Origin: Priapulus caudatus
Taxonomy: Eukaryota > Priapulida > Priapulimorpha > Priapulimorphida > Priapulidae
DNA: 20,989 bases
Reading direction: 5' to 3'
Assembly (NCBI RefSeq): GCF_000485595.1
Contig: NW_014577162.1
Span: forward strand, 378,757-399,745
In this document: in pieces, positions 10,376-20,288 of the stretch
How the letters are laid out: every line of letters starts with the position of its first letter
Position numbering within the stretch: position 1 is the first letter of the stretch
Program-made: the position numbers and the translations under genes
The notes under the pieces: generated by a model
Database searches by the model: none
What the model was told of the DNA's origin: nothing
Seen by the model: only the letters and a program-made list of their open reading frames with translations

Positions 10376-10541
10376 TTATATAGTTATATGGTTCGTTGGC
10401 GTAAAACGATTGCCAGTCGTCCTTGTTGCCAATGTCGTCTAAATACCACCCGGCAGACGTGATCGTGGTGTACCCCATCTCGACGACACTAGCGATGTTC
10501 TGAATGTTCTTCCATACTTCGACGATAGCATCCTTACTAAC
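10376..10541 (-). CDS. HEXA/HEXB: Hex exon: EVWKN and SAGWYLD
   Basis: This exon encodes 55 codons plus one base, between acceptor TTTCAG and donor TATAA|GTAAGT. Landmarks are the Trp of VEVWKN and the Tyr of TSAGWYLD, both conserved GH20 active-site positions. After WYLD the sequence reads DIGNKDDWQSFY; there is no Arg at the position where the human alpha subunit (HEXA) has one, so nothing here suggests alpha-type preference for negatively charged substrates (inference). The last base joins the next exon to form the Lys codon in YIKPEHQP. Confidence 0.94.
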
Positions 10542-10639
10542 CTGAAAGGACACGTTTGGACTCGCAAATATAATTGCATGCTTTGCGCCGCATTATGCTT
10601 ATTTGCTAAGTAAGTATAGGTAAGAATAGGTTCCCGCGT

Positions 10640-10724
10640 GCATGCGAGCGTGCGTGCATGCGTGTGTTTGTTGGTTCGTTCGTTCGTTCGCGCGTTCGTG
10701 CGTGCGTGCGCGTGTGCGTGCGCA
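10640..10724. repeat. TGCG/TTCG compound microsatellite in Hex intron
   Basis: Runs of GTGCGTGCATGCG, TTCGTTCGTTCG and GTGCGTGCGCG between the exons at 10376-10541 and 10812-10968. Confidence 0.85.
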
Positions 10725-10811
10725 GGGAATTCGCATCGCACTATTGTCTGTATTTTGTAAATACATCGGTACGTTTTCCAGACCACGTTGTCTTGCCGTG
10801 AGAAACGATAC

Positions 10812-10968
10812 CTTGGCTCCTTCATCGAGTGGATCCTGCCACACGATGTACTTCATTTTGAGCCGGGACACGATCTTCATCAATTTAGTCGCGTACATCT
10901 GCTGCAGGTCCTTGTATTTCTTTAGCTTGTTCTTCTTCATGAACCGTTTAATTCGCGGATTCGACATC
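10812..10968 (-). CDS. HEXA/HEXB: Hex exon: SNPRI helix to YIVWQD
   Basis: This exon encodes one base plus 52 codons, between acceptor CCGTCAG and donor AAG|GTATCG. The leading G completes the Trp codon of the catalytic exon, giving ACW-MSNPRI, the equivalent of human CWKSNPEI. A basic, Lys-rich helix (FMKKNKLKKYKDLQQ) follows, then MKYIVWQDPLDEGAK, whose Trp matches a conserved active-site Trp of HEXB. It ends in phase 0 and joins VSKDAIVEVW after a 270-bp intron that carries a GTGC/TTCG-type microsatellite. Confidence 0.94.
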
Positions 10969-11649
10969 CTGACGGATAAAAGCAAAATGGCGCAACCGTT
11001 GAGTAACCATGGCGATTAACAGAACAGTAGAGTAAGAGTATAGCAGGCGCGTGCATCGCAATACAATCATACATAAAAGGTGAAAAACGTTTTGCAATTC
11101 CGCGTTGCGTCGTTTTAGCGGGTGCTCGTTCACGTCGCGCCGCCTGTTCGTCTGTTCAACCTACAAATTCCAATGCGTTCACGTTATCATAGTTTCCAGT
11201 ATAGTGAACGAGCAGAACGCGTCGATATCTGGATGACACAAAAGTATTTAGAAGAGCTTCGGCCTTTTGACATGTTAATGGTTGTTTATGTAGCTCGTGT
11301 TCAGCAAGAGATCAATACGCCTCCAATAAAGTGACAGCTGCATGCTGTCTCATGATCGGAAAACCATAGATCGATAGTGCCTTCGTCAGAACAAGCCACC
11401 GCTATGAATAGATGTAAAGTGTGCCCAGAGACGATCCCTAGTCATCAGCTAATAGTACGCACGTAATAGACTTACTCCTCACGATATTATTATATTAATT
11501 ATACAATTACGGATAATATCTTCGCGTACGTCACTGCTAATAGCTATTAGTACGAGTCTGCGTAGGTATAAGCATTAATGATATAAATAATGAGCGTAGA
11601 GCACCGATAACCGAAAAACAATATGCTATAGCAAGAGTATAGCACGTCT

Positions 11650-11659
11650 GCATGCATGC

Positions 11660-11748
<89 letters not shown>

Positions 11749-11765
11749 CATGCGCGCGTGTGTGT
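11650..11765. repeat. (GT)n / (GTGCGC)n microsatellite
   Basis: Alternating purine-pyrimidine tract: CATGCATGCGTGCG, GTGCGCGTGTGCG units, a long pure GT run about 11698-11741, then GCGCGCGCATGCGCGC. Such sequence can adopt Z-DNA. Confidence 0.95.
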
Positions 11766-12304
11766 TTAACATTAACGTAACGAACGATATGTTGACATTT
11801 TGACAACAACCACTCTGGCTACTCGTATCATTCGCCACGCACGCATGCGTTATTCCATATCCATTCGTTAGGTTTCGGTGTGCACATATCTGTATTAAAA
11901 CTATGAGGTGCGAACTCTAACATTCCGAAAGTTTCAGAATTCTACTAGCCGGAAAGTTAATCGACAAACAGATCATTACGGTTAATGTTCCTGAACAAAG
12001 GCAATCAAAATTTGCCGCCCAGATGATCAGTGAAGTGTTAACATTTTATTTAATCATTTATACAGTTTATCGTGACCCAGATTTTTTACTGTGGATATGA
12101 CAACAACCAGCAACACATATTCGTAAGTTATGCAATGCTGGTAACGCCGTGAGACTGGTGGTGCTTCACGAGTGTTCGCAAGAATACGACTTCTGCCGAG
12201 AGTGCAGATTTATGCTTCTCGGTGGAATTGCATTAGCAAGTGCTACAGTGTTATTGGTGGTGTATTGAAGGCGCGATCGGCCATGGTATCTGGCTTGTTT
12301 CGTG

Positions 12305-12305
<1 letters not shown>

Positions 12306-12356
<51 letters not shown>
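12306..12356. repeat. (TA)n microsatellite
   Basis: About 25 uninterrupted TA units in noncoding sequence; a likely site of assembly or length error. Confidence 0.95.
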
Positions 12357-12361
<5 letters not shown>

Positions 12362-15300
12362 TTGTCATTCTCACAAATAGTTTACAATGATAAACTATGA
12401 AGAAGGTATAGATCGCATGCGTTGGTAGCATAATGTCCCGCGCCAGTCGACCGTACGTCAGTAATCTAACCACAGACTGTAAATACAGCAATCAATTGTG
12501 TGCGTGTAATATTTCATAATTTAATTAGAAAACATTTAATTTTATCTTAATGCGGCCAATCAATGATTATTACCACTATAGATGCGACCGGATTATCTGC
12601 ATGCGTAAATTTCGATTCTACGACTGCACTATTTATACTGAGATCATATGCGATAAATTGATATGATGATACACCATAATTATACGTGATGATTATACAT
12701 GATATGCGATACATGAGTAAGCGTAGACTAACGCTTGCCTTTTTATCTTTCTTCATTGGCTTCGTTAACACCGTTTGGTCACTAATCAGTGGACACTAAT
12801 CATGCATATCTACCAAATGTATACCTCTTAAATACGAGATAATTTTAATGTAATTAAAATCTAATTCGGCAAGCGTGCGAGAAAATGCGAATAGCGTATT
12901 GAATAATTAATGCTATAATAATAAAAATTTATCACTACAAATTTGGCAAGTTAAAAGCAGACCGATCAATCGCACGTTTTACAAAGAGGCTACAGAAAAC
13001 TACTTTTGAGTGACGCAGCAGAAAATATGCGAACACACGCTCAAAATCGACGTGCTCTGAAGTGATATACATTCAGTTTGACACTAGCGTTCCCATTATG
13101 TAAGTATATATATTTTAGCGCCGAGTCTACACAGACATTTGCAGTGATGAAATATGTACGTATATCGCACGCTGGCAGCGTGAAATCTTCTAAAGATATT
13201 CAGAGGCGCTCTCACAAGATGTGTGAAATGACGCAATTTTTTTCCGAGGAGAGTGATTTTTAGAAGATTGCATTCATACATGCTGAATTTGTTCAGGCAG
13301 TTATTTAGTGACCAGTGCGCGTTTTGTGCTGTATTTGCATTCCGTTTACGGGACAAAAACGTCTCACAGTGCTTGCATTTTTGTTGTGCCTAACTTCCTT
13401 TATATTGCAATTGCTATTCGGTTGATATTTACGCTAGTGTTGCCACTCGTGCAAATGTGATAATACGGGCGGAGGTTATTGAAAAATGCATCATCGCAAA
13501 AGACATTAGTTGCGTCGATACGGTAAAATATTGTAGATCGTTTGCAGGCGACTTTAAAAAATGTTTATTGTATATATTATGTATTTATGTTATTGTATTT
13601 ACACATGGTCCGCATAGTCGAAAATTTTATTTTAAAAATCGTCTTTCTCAAGTCTACCTTCTAGACGTTTCATTGGGTTATAGCGATGGCAAATAAACAG
13701 TCCGTTGGTTAGTTATTCGCGGACAAGTTTGACTTATCTGCTGGATGAACCTTTAACTAGTCAGTAAATCCCATAACGCCTCATGCCAAGTATGGTAAAA
13801 TGGCAGCCGTTGCGGAAGCTAGTTTCCACTTTACTCCGAAAACGGCCTCGCAAAACCGGGAAAGACAAATCACACTAAAATGTAAACGATTTATCCAGAG
13901 GCAGACGTAATCTAAATGCAATAAATCACAAGCTTGGGGAAAAAGAGTAATATAGCTAGAAGTAAATAAAACTAAGCGCATGTGTTTGGGGGGGGGGTTA
14001 TCTCGAACAAGGTCTCACCGTCGGGAATGTTTTATAGATCCTTTATGGCCGTCTAGAAACGTGAGACATTCGTACACTAATATAAAAGTGTCGAGTGTGG
14101 CTATTAAACCGAGCGAATGAGGCGAATCTGGTCATGCGTCCGCCCCCTTTTTTACACCCACAAGTCAACTATGTCATACAAGATAACTACGCCAATAAGT
14201 CAAGGAACTCTAACCCTACGTCACTACCTTTTTTTCTGGTTGCATACGATTAACAAACCCTCAGAGGTCGGGCGAATGGAAGCCGGGATCCGACGGACGG
14301 ATGTTAAATCCGACACGCTCGACACCTCTCGACAATTGTGCTACGAGAAAGTACTCCGGCACGTAGTGTATTTACTTGAGCTTTGAGTATCACCCGCCTC
14401 CTAGGCTACCGAACCTATCTCCCTCGATTTTATCAAAACAGCGATGATTTGACGACGCCATTACGCTATGGTCAACGCGCATCGGTTTACGATCTCCTCG
14501 AAGAACCGAGACCGCGGTTTATTGAAATCGCAAATATTCAATTGCAACCGAGTTCGAAATCGATTATATGTTAGATGATGCATAATCGATAGCAAGCTTG
14601 CGTAGCCAACCTGTAATGTACAGTCGGGTAAGGTCTACTCGAAACTATGGATTGATAGCATTGCTGTCTCGTGAACAAGGCTCGATAGGCGTAATGCACA
14701 GCCTTTTACATATCGCCATTACATAACTCTCATTATTATTATAGACAGTGTATTTTCATGAACGCACACATCATAGTTTTGTTATTGTTACTATAGTGGG
14801 TTCGTCATAGCTGGTAATCCTGTTACATTGTCGGAACGAAATCATGGTCATATTCATGAACACGCTTTACGTCAAGAACAGTGCATTGTCAAAATGGAAA
14901 CGGTAGGAAAAAACGGTTCTACAATGTTAAATGTATACACCGCTCAGCATGGGAAATGCATGCGGTCGAGTGTGGTAGAAATGGGACCAAACCAATGTTA
15001 GCAAAACAGCGATCGTTAAACAACCCAACAACAAAAGGCAATAAGTTCAAAGAAAACCCGAATCGATTTTTTAGTTATTATAGAGACGTCGTCGAGTTAC
15101 AACATCAGGTGCTTTTAGCAGAAAACGATACACTTAATGGCGTGAATTCGTTAGATGATACGATACAATATAAACGTGAAAAAGTTGACAAATGAATAAA
15201 AAAAATCGAAAATTCAAAATGGGAAACTGTGATAAATGTAAATAACTCTGTAATTTCTGCAAATGAATAAATTTAGCCATAAATCTCGTACAAAATCACT

Positions 15301-15488
15301 CGTTAAAAATACTAGGACAGATAATCTAGAGCGAAAATTTTCACAAAATTTACGGATTGAATCGGCCTTCTGGAAAATGTGCTAACAAAAACCATAGAAC
15401 CAAGTCAAGTGTGTAGTAAAATAACCATAGCAACTGAACCAAATCAAAGGTGACAGCTTTTCTGACTACAGTATATAGTCTGTAAACC

Positions 15489-15490
<2 letters not shown>

Positions 15491-15549
<59 letters not shown>

Positions 15550-15550
15550 T
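15491..15550. repeat. (TA)n microsatellite
   Basis: About 30 TA units with one interruption (TATGTATA), 130 bp beyond the donor of the first Hex exon. Confidence 0.95.
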
Positions 15551-15681
15551 AGATATATGCACGACTTGTGATATTTGATCATCTACATATCAATTAGAGG
15601 TCGTAACACCCAACAACTAAAAAAACCGGGAATAGGCTTCAAAGGCTCGCCGCGCTGCGCGAATCAGACCTATACACGTAC

Positions 15682-15912
15682 CTGTAGGCGGAAGAACAGC
15701 AGCTTCTTGTATCTGCTGAAGGCGCGCTCGAGAACGTCGCATCCGAGGTCGGCGCTGAATTCGAATCGCGCCGGATCGAGCGTGACGATGTCAGCTGCTG
15801 TCGTGATGTACTGCGGCAGCGGCCACGGCGTCGGTCCGGCCGCCTGATGACCCTGCATGCGAACATCACCCGCGAACAGCGTCAACGGCGTGAGAGTCAA
15901 TACGATGATCAT
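15682..15912 (-). CDS. HEXA/HEXB: Hex exon: start codon, signal peptide and N-terminal domain
   Basis: This exon encodes 77 residues from ATG (15910-15912) to a CAG|GTACGT donor, ending in phase 0. Residues 1-15 (MIIVLTLTPLTLFAG) form a short hydrophobic signal peptide, with likely cleavage near the Ala/Gly. Then come WPLPQY, a stretch matching the family's P..F.F segment (PARFEFSAD), Cys58 and the ERAFSRYKKLLF helix, which correspond to the opening of the mature HEXA/HEXB N-terminal domain. This Met is chosen because a (CA)n tract (GT on the minus strand) and the N gap lie directly upstream; the frame stays open there only as Val-Cys repeats. The start could be mis-set if an earlier exon exists. 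The following N-domain exon was not found. The exon lies between C-terminal and central exons, out of protein order. Confidence 0.85.
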
Positions 15913-15920
15913 CGCGAGAT

Positions 15921-15921
<1 letters not shown>

Positions 15922-15968
<47 letters not shown>

Positions 15969-15979
15969 ACACACACACA
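15922..15979. repeat. (CA)n microsatellite abutting assembly gap
   Basis: Nearly pure CA tract ending directly at the N run; GT-rich on the Hex strand, only about 10 bases upstream of the Hex ATG. Confidence 0.95.
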
Positions 15980-15989
15980 NNNNNNNNNN
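15980..15989. other. Assembly gap (10 N) followed by a G run
   Basis: Ten N between (CA)n and a G10 run, then CGGGGG. The true gap length is unknown; contigs were joined here. Confidence 0.97.
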
Positions 15990-16009
15990 GGGGGGGGGGC
16001 GGGGGTCTT

Positions 16010-18004
16010 AAAAACACCCTAAATATGTACCAATTATTTTGTGATCTCATCGTCATCACATGCCCGTGACAGCTAGAAACGTGGTATCAGACACAGAGAA
16101 ACTTGCTGCTGCATAAAAAGACAGAATTTCTCAAACGACATCAAAAGTACGCGCATTCCACAGGATAGCACTGTATTCCCACTCTATATGCATTAGTAAC
16201 TTGTACATCCCTATCCGAAGGGCTTTGGAGAATTTGAATAAGAACGTGAATCTTTGAGCATGGCAGCGTAGAATTATAATGCGTCGTTCAATGCGTGCTT
16301 CATTTTCCCGACAAGTTACAAGAAACCTTTTCTTAGTACACGGGCGACTTCGTTAGTTTCGGAATAAAATCTGGCCATGCCTGATGTTAGACCACTGAGT
16401 TATTGTATTAAATACTACTATAACGTTGAATTATAGATCGAATCACAGGTGGCGACATGCACCTTTCAGTTTCAATGCTAGCTCTAGTTCCTATAGTTCC
16501 AGCTACGCACAAAATGAGTACAAACTTAAATAAGTGTTTCTTAAACATCGAGCAATATTTCTTGCTGCCCCTTGACTGTTTCAACGGTGTGTTGGACAAT
16601 ATTGCATTATACACGATGCTATATATATACACACACAACTAATATAGGATTCATGTCAACACGATGCAGGCATTTATATTAAACAGCATTTTTTTCCATA
16701 ACGTTTATAACAGTAAAACGCGTATAGATGGATGGAAGCACGTATAAGCTTCCTAAAGTAGTGGGCCGCGGCACGTTTTATATTAAATACAATAGTTGGT
16801 CATACCAGCGCGAAACCCAAAGCGTATGTAATGTACTTTTAAAGGCAGAATATTCATAGTATTCTGAAAAGGCTGGCTCTCTATCGCAGCGCGCAATATA
16901 TAGATGACACGAGAGTGCTCGAGCGCCGAGTATCTATAGCGTGTCTGAATAGCGCGCGTGATAATGAACGGTAATAACGAACAGATATTGCTAACGGCGT
17001 CAATGTCGCCTATACACGTTCGTAGCAGGATGTTATCGATTCGCACTGGCACGGTCCACGTACGCGAGTTACCGCACGCGGCATTGTCCACTGCCACCGC
17101 ACTCACTCACACTGCATTCAGAGCTTGTGTTTCGTAATGGCGTTATTGTGTGGAGGGTGGTTACGCCATACGCATCGATCTCCTCGATCGCCCGATACGC
17201 AAAAATGCAACGACGACTGAAACAACACGGACTAAACATAATTAAGCCGTAAGCGTATAAATGCCCCGTGCGACGCGCATTACTGAATATGTCGCCCGTC
17301 GTAGGCCTACTGGTTTCGCACCGCCGCCCACCAGCGCTCGCGCGACCTGATCAATAAAAGAATTCCTCGTTTCGTGCGAAAGCTTTCAAAATATTTTACA
17401 TGCCTCTATAGTAACGCGTGCATATCGCACGGCGCGTGTCGGCCGGCTTTCCGCGTAGTCCCGAAACGTCCATAATTCATTGGCCCGCAATTCATCTTAC
17501 GCGTATTTCATGCTACAGCTGTTTCCGAGAAAATTTGAAATTCCATGCGAGACGTCGCGATAGCCATCGGTTGAAGTTTTGATACGTATAAAACCTTGCC
17601 CGTAAAACACTGTCCCTCGTGGCTTTTCCGTATGAGAAATCTTTAAGAGCTCGACATCCGAGCAATGCTAAGCGATGCCGCTTTCAGAGTTTGAACCAGC
17701 ATCAAGCATTAAAGTTATACATAATTAAAGCGGTGAAAAGGGGTTGTATATGATCAATATTTATCGCAATATATATCTATCTATATATATATATATATAT
17801 ATATAATATACACCATATACCTGTGTATAAGGTGTATATGTTACAATTGTAACTGTAAAGGAAAATTTTCAATTCAAGTATAAATACATATACAATATAT
17901 ACATGTAAATTATAAAATATCGCACAAAATGATGCAAAAAATTATTTGAAATAGAAGCAATGAATGGGTTTGTTTTCACTGGCAATATGAAGGCTGAAAT
18001 TTAA
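16010..18004. other. Noncoding stretch between two Hex exons
   Basis: I looked here for the missing N-domain exon and found no family match. It includes a (TA)n tract at about 17779-17806 and a hairpin at 17806-17839. Minus-strand open frames at 16408-16638 and 16783-17106 show no recognisable domain. Confidence 0.55.
17806..17839. repeat. Small hairpin ATATACACC / GGTGTATAT
   Basis: Stem of 9 bp, an A/A mismatch, 5 more bp (TATAC/GTATA) and a CTGT loop, next to the (TA)n tract. Function unknown. Confidence 0.55.
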
Positions 18005-18016
18005 GAAAAAAACTAC

Positions 18017-18104
18017 ACTTACGGGGGTTCTTACAGCGTACTTACGGGGGTACTTACGGGGGTTCTTACAGCGTACTTACGGGGGTTCTTACAGTGTTAC
18101 TTAC
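18017..18104 (-). repeat. Minisatellite of splice-donor motifs (23-bp unit)
   Basis: On the plus strand, ACTTACGGGGGTTCTTACAG-type units occur at 18017-18039, 18040-18051 (half unit), 18052-18074 and 18075-18098, followed by ACTTAC at 18099-18104, the real donor of the DTARHY exon. On the Hex strand this gives five GTAAGT donors in a row. Confidence 0.93.
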
Positions 18105-18215
18105 CAGCGTACGTTTGAGGACCTTCATTCGCTGGTAGTGTCTGGCCGTGTCGATGAGAACGCCTCTGTGCTTGAAGCGCGGGAAGTCCGAGATGTACGT
18201 TAGGTTCATCGCGAA
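18105..18215 (-). CDS. HEXA/HEXB: Hex exon: DFPRF / DTARHY active-site Arg
   Basis: This exon encodes 37 residues between acceptor TTCGCAG and donor CTG|GTAAGT, phase 0 at both ends as read. It contains FAMNLTYISDFPRFKHRG followed by VLIDTARHYQRM. In human HEX this stretch is the junction of the N-terminal domain and the catalytic barrel ([20 protein letters not shown]), and its Arg binds substrate. NLT is a potential N-glycosylation site. The phase-0 end joins perfectly to the phase-0 start of the DAMSYNK exon, but that exon lies 2.1 kb upstream on the transcribed strand, so the order is reversed. The donor is followed by a minisatellite that repeats the GTAAGT motif. Confidence 0.88.
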
Positions 18216-18303
18216 CTGCGAACGCACAGACGTAGACTTAGTAGTTTATGTTTGGTTAGTTTTTAGACCATACCATGCTTTACTTTACCAAACGACATAA
18301 ATA

Positions 18304-18412
18304 TATGTGCGCGCGCGAACGTGCTTTCGTGCGTGTTTACCATGGGTGAGTGTGCGTTTGCGCGTGTACCTGGGTGGGTGTGCGTGTGCATGTGCGTGTG
18401 CGTGTGCATGTG
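18304..18412. repeat. GT/GCGC-rich microsatellite
   Basis: Imperfect GTGCGTGTGC and GCGCGCG runs upstream (Hex strand) of the DTARHY exon. Confidence 0.8.
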
Positions 18413-18419
18413 AATATTT

Positions 18420-18927
18420 CATTCGTACAGTTTCGGTAATGGATCCCAAATAGCCCAGCCCCAGCACATCCTAACTGAGCTGGCATCGCTTGAGTGCATC
18501 TTACAATGTTTATTATATAAACAGGGGAGAATAATAAAAATGTTTTTTAATAATAATAATATATTATTTTTCTTCAAAATAATCAGGATAGTAGGCTACG
18601 GATCATGGTGTTAATGAGCGACTTAGCTGCCACCTGGCGATCGTAATTACGCAAATCTCGCAATGCGTCGACGCGACGCAACTTTACGAATCGAGATGGC
18701 AAATCGAAATTTTTCCTTGGGGATGGCCGCTTCACAGAGAAAATATGCGGAAAACGCTTCGCAGCATTTAAAAATGAAAGGATAAAAATTTAATGCGTAC
18801 CAAATACCTAGAGGCGCTAATGTATTTTTTTCGCGCACAAATAAGTGGTTGCGTGTATAATTAATTGCGCGCCCGTTCACGTGACATTAGTTCGACCACG
18901 AACACGGGCCACGGAATGTGCAGCATG
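18420..18927. other. Noncoding stretch
   Basis: No exon is recognised. AT-rich at 18520-18585 with TAATAA runs. Confidence 0.55.
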
Positions 18928-18973
18928 CATGCATGCGACGCGCGCGGTGACATGCATGCGACGCGCGCGGTGA
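18928..18973. repeat. Two tandem copies of a 23-bp GC-rich unit
   Basis: CATGCATGCGACGCGCGCGG plus TGA is repeated exactly at 18928-18950 and 18951-18973. Confidence 0.92.
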
Positions 18974-19052
18974 AATTACTGCAAATCGCGTCACAGATGC
19001 GTATCGTTTGGCGCCCCGTGTATAAATTTAAATTGATTCCGCGACAACACGA

Positions 19053-19120
19053 TGTGTGTCCGTGCGTGCGTGCGTGCGTGCGTGCGTGCGTGTGTGTGTG
19101 TGCCAACGCCCCCCCGCGCG
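19053..19120. repeat. (GTGC)n(TG)n microsatellite
   Basis: GTGCGTGC units followed by pure TG, then a C-rich run, directly beyond the donor of the catalytic exon on the Hex strand. Confidence 0.9.
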
Positions 19121-19142
19121 CGTGACAAATGAAATATAGTAC

Positions 19143-19338
19143 CAGCACGCCGGATAGATCTCGTCCATTCCTAGATGAACGTATTCGTCGGGGAACACGC
19201 GCACGACCTCCGAGAAGAGATGCTTCAGAAACGTGTAGGTGACGTTCAGGATGGGATTCATGATCTGTCGCTCCGTGTGCATGCCATAGATGGCCGTCTC
19301 CTTCTGCTGAGGCTGTCCATAGCACGGCGTTAGCAGCT
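19143..19338 (-). CDS. HEXA/HEXB: Hex exon: catalytic Asp-Glu (HLGMDE)
   Basis: This exon encodes 64 full codons with two split codons, between acceptor GTTGCAG and donor TG|GTACTA. It contains LLTPCYG, an NVT potential glycosylation site, FPDEYVHLGMDEIYPACW, and so the Asp-Glu pair that polarises the substrate acetamido group and acts as general acid in GH20 enzymes. The position before Asp-Glu is Met instead of the usual Gly of vertebrate HEX. The final Trp codon is split TG|G, and its last base is the first base of the exon ending at 10968, which proves the protein connection across 8.2 kb. Downstream of the donor lies a (CA/CGCA)-type microsatellite. Confidence 0.95.
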
Positions 19339-19780
19339 CTGCAACGATAACGGCGCGCGCGTGATGCGCCAGTCTATAGATGATGACACGCGACACCGCT
19401 GACCTGGGAAAGTAGATTCGTCGGCATTTTGCGTCGACGATTATGTTATTTCATTCAATTACGTTATTATAGTTATGACGTTGCGAGAAAATCATTTCAT
19501 GTCGTGGCGCATAATATGAACAATCACTCAAATTAAATCCTAACGTGAATAGATTCCCACAGAATGCTATGTCAGTTTAGTAAATTCTCCCCTGCTGTTT
19601 GAGCAAAACATCGTGACTCTCCATTTCATATGCAAGCTGCGAGAGCATCCAGAATATTCCGCATGACGTTATTAGTCTCGGGCAAACACCGGAACGTGTA
19701 GGCGTCACCTACGCAACCGTGTTTCCGATGCGCAGTGAGTGCACAGTCAATGTTTGCGTCCGTGTGCACGCAGGACGTAC

Positions 19781-19919
19781 CGGGATGGGACTTTCCCCAG
19801 GAATGTGTGTGTCCAGGAGTGTCGAACTCGGGTATTACGCGAATGCCACGCCGCCGCGCATACTCAATGAGTGTGGCGACGTCTTTCTGCGTGTATACTT
19901 TGTCCGGCGTATATGCACC
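19781..19919 (-). CDS. HEXA/HEXB: Hex exon: EFDTPGHT substrate-binding loop
   Basis: This exon encodes 46 residues plus one base, between acceptor GTCCACAG and donor G|GTACGT. It reads [20 protein letters not shown], then [20 protein letters not shown] and WGKSHP. The Asp of EFD and the His of PGH correspond to conserved HEXB active-site residues (family knowledge). It starts in phase 0 after SEK and gives one base to the Glu codon that opens ELLTPCYG in the next exon. Reading through the donor stays open for about 50 codons more, but this is treated as intron because the donor and the next exon's phase fit the family alignment exactly. Confidence 0.94.
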
Positions 19920-20060
19920 CTGTGGACGAGGCACACAAACACGAACGCTCTTATAGGTAACACGATAATTTTCGGCGACGAATGTTTTGTGTTTCTCCCG
20001 AGTGATAATGACAGCGTGACAGAGTCGCGCTAGGTATACAGTAATGCTGCTGAGTATAAT

Positions 20061-20206
20061 ACTATGAGGAGTGAATAATAATAGATCTATAATAATAATA
20101 ATAATAATAATAATTACTATTATTATTATAATAATTAATTAATTATTTAATAATGATTATTAATAATTATTATTAATAATAATCTATTATTGTTCACTCC
20201 TGATAC
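20061..20206. mobile_element. AT-rich MITE-like hairpin in Hex intron
   Basis: Inverted ends of about 25 bp (TATGAGGAGTGAATAATAAT on the left; its near complement, ending CACTCCTGATAC, on the right) enclose TAA/TTA-rich sequence including (TAA)n at about 20087-20115. TATAAT stands on both sides (20055-20060 and 20207-20212) as a possible target duplication. It lies in the 369-bp intron between the exons at 19781-19919 and 20289-20390. Confidence 0.65.
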
Positions 20207-20288
20207 TATAATGCAAACACGTCATAACCGACTCTAATTATTACTCGATGCAAAAGGATTTATTTTTGGTGATTTCAGTGGGTGTTAC

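Larger units (their letters stand above)
10969..15681. other. Noncoding stretch inside the 8.2-kb Hex interval
   Basis: No Hex exon or other recognisable gene is found. Open frames such as 11122-11334, 14117-14386, 14383-14574 and 14881-15195 (plus strand) lack motifs and are within chance length for this composition. The stretch contains the large microsatellites listed separately and a G9 run at about 13989-13997. Confidence 0.55.

Noticed and set aside
11122-11334. 70-codon plus-strand open frame
   Set aside because: Looks peptide-like near the end but matches no family I recognise and has no exon signals.
14117-14574. Two adjacent plus-strand open frames
   Set aside because: They overlap by four bases but show no domain or family resemblance, and lie opposite the Hex strand in noncoding sequence.
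14881-15195. 104-codon plus-strand open frame, Lys/Asn-rich
   Set aside because: No motif or splice context was recognised, and its length is expected by chance in this much AT-rich sequence.
16783-17106. 107-codon minus-strand frame, tested as the missing Hex exon
   Set aside because: It lacks the TVWGALRGLETFSQL and YTL.I features of the missing segment.
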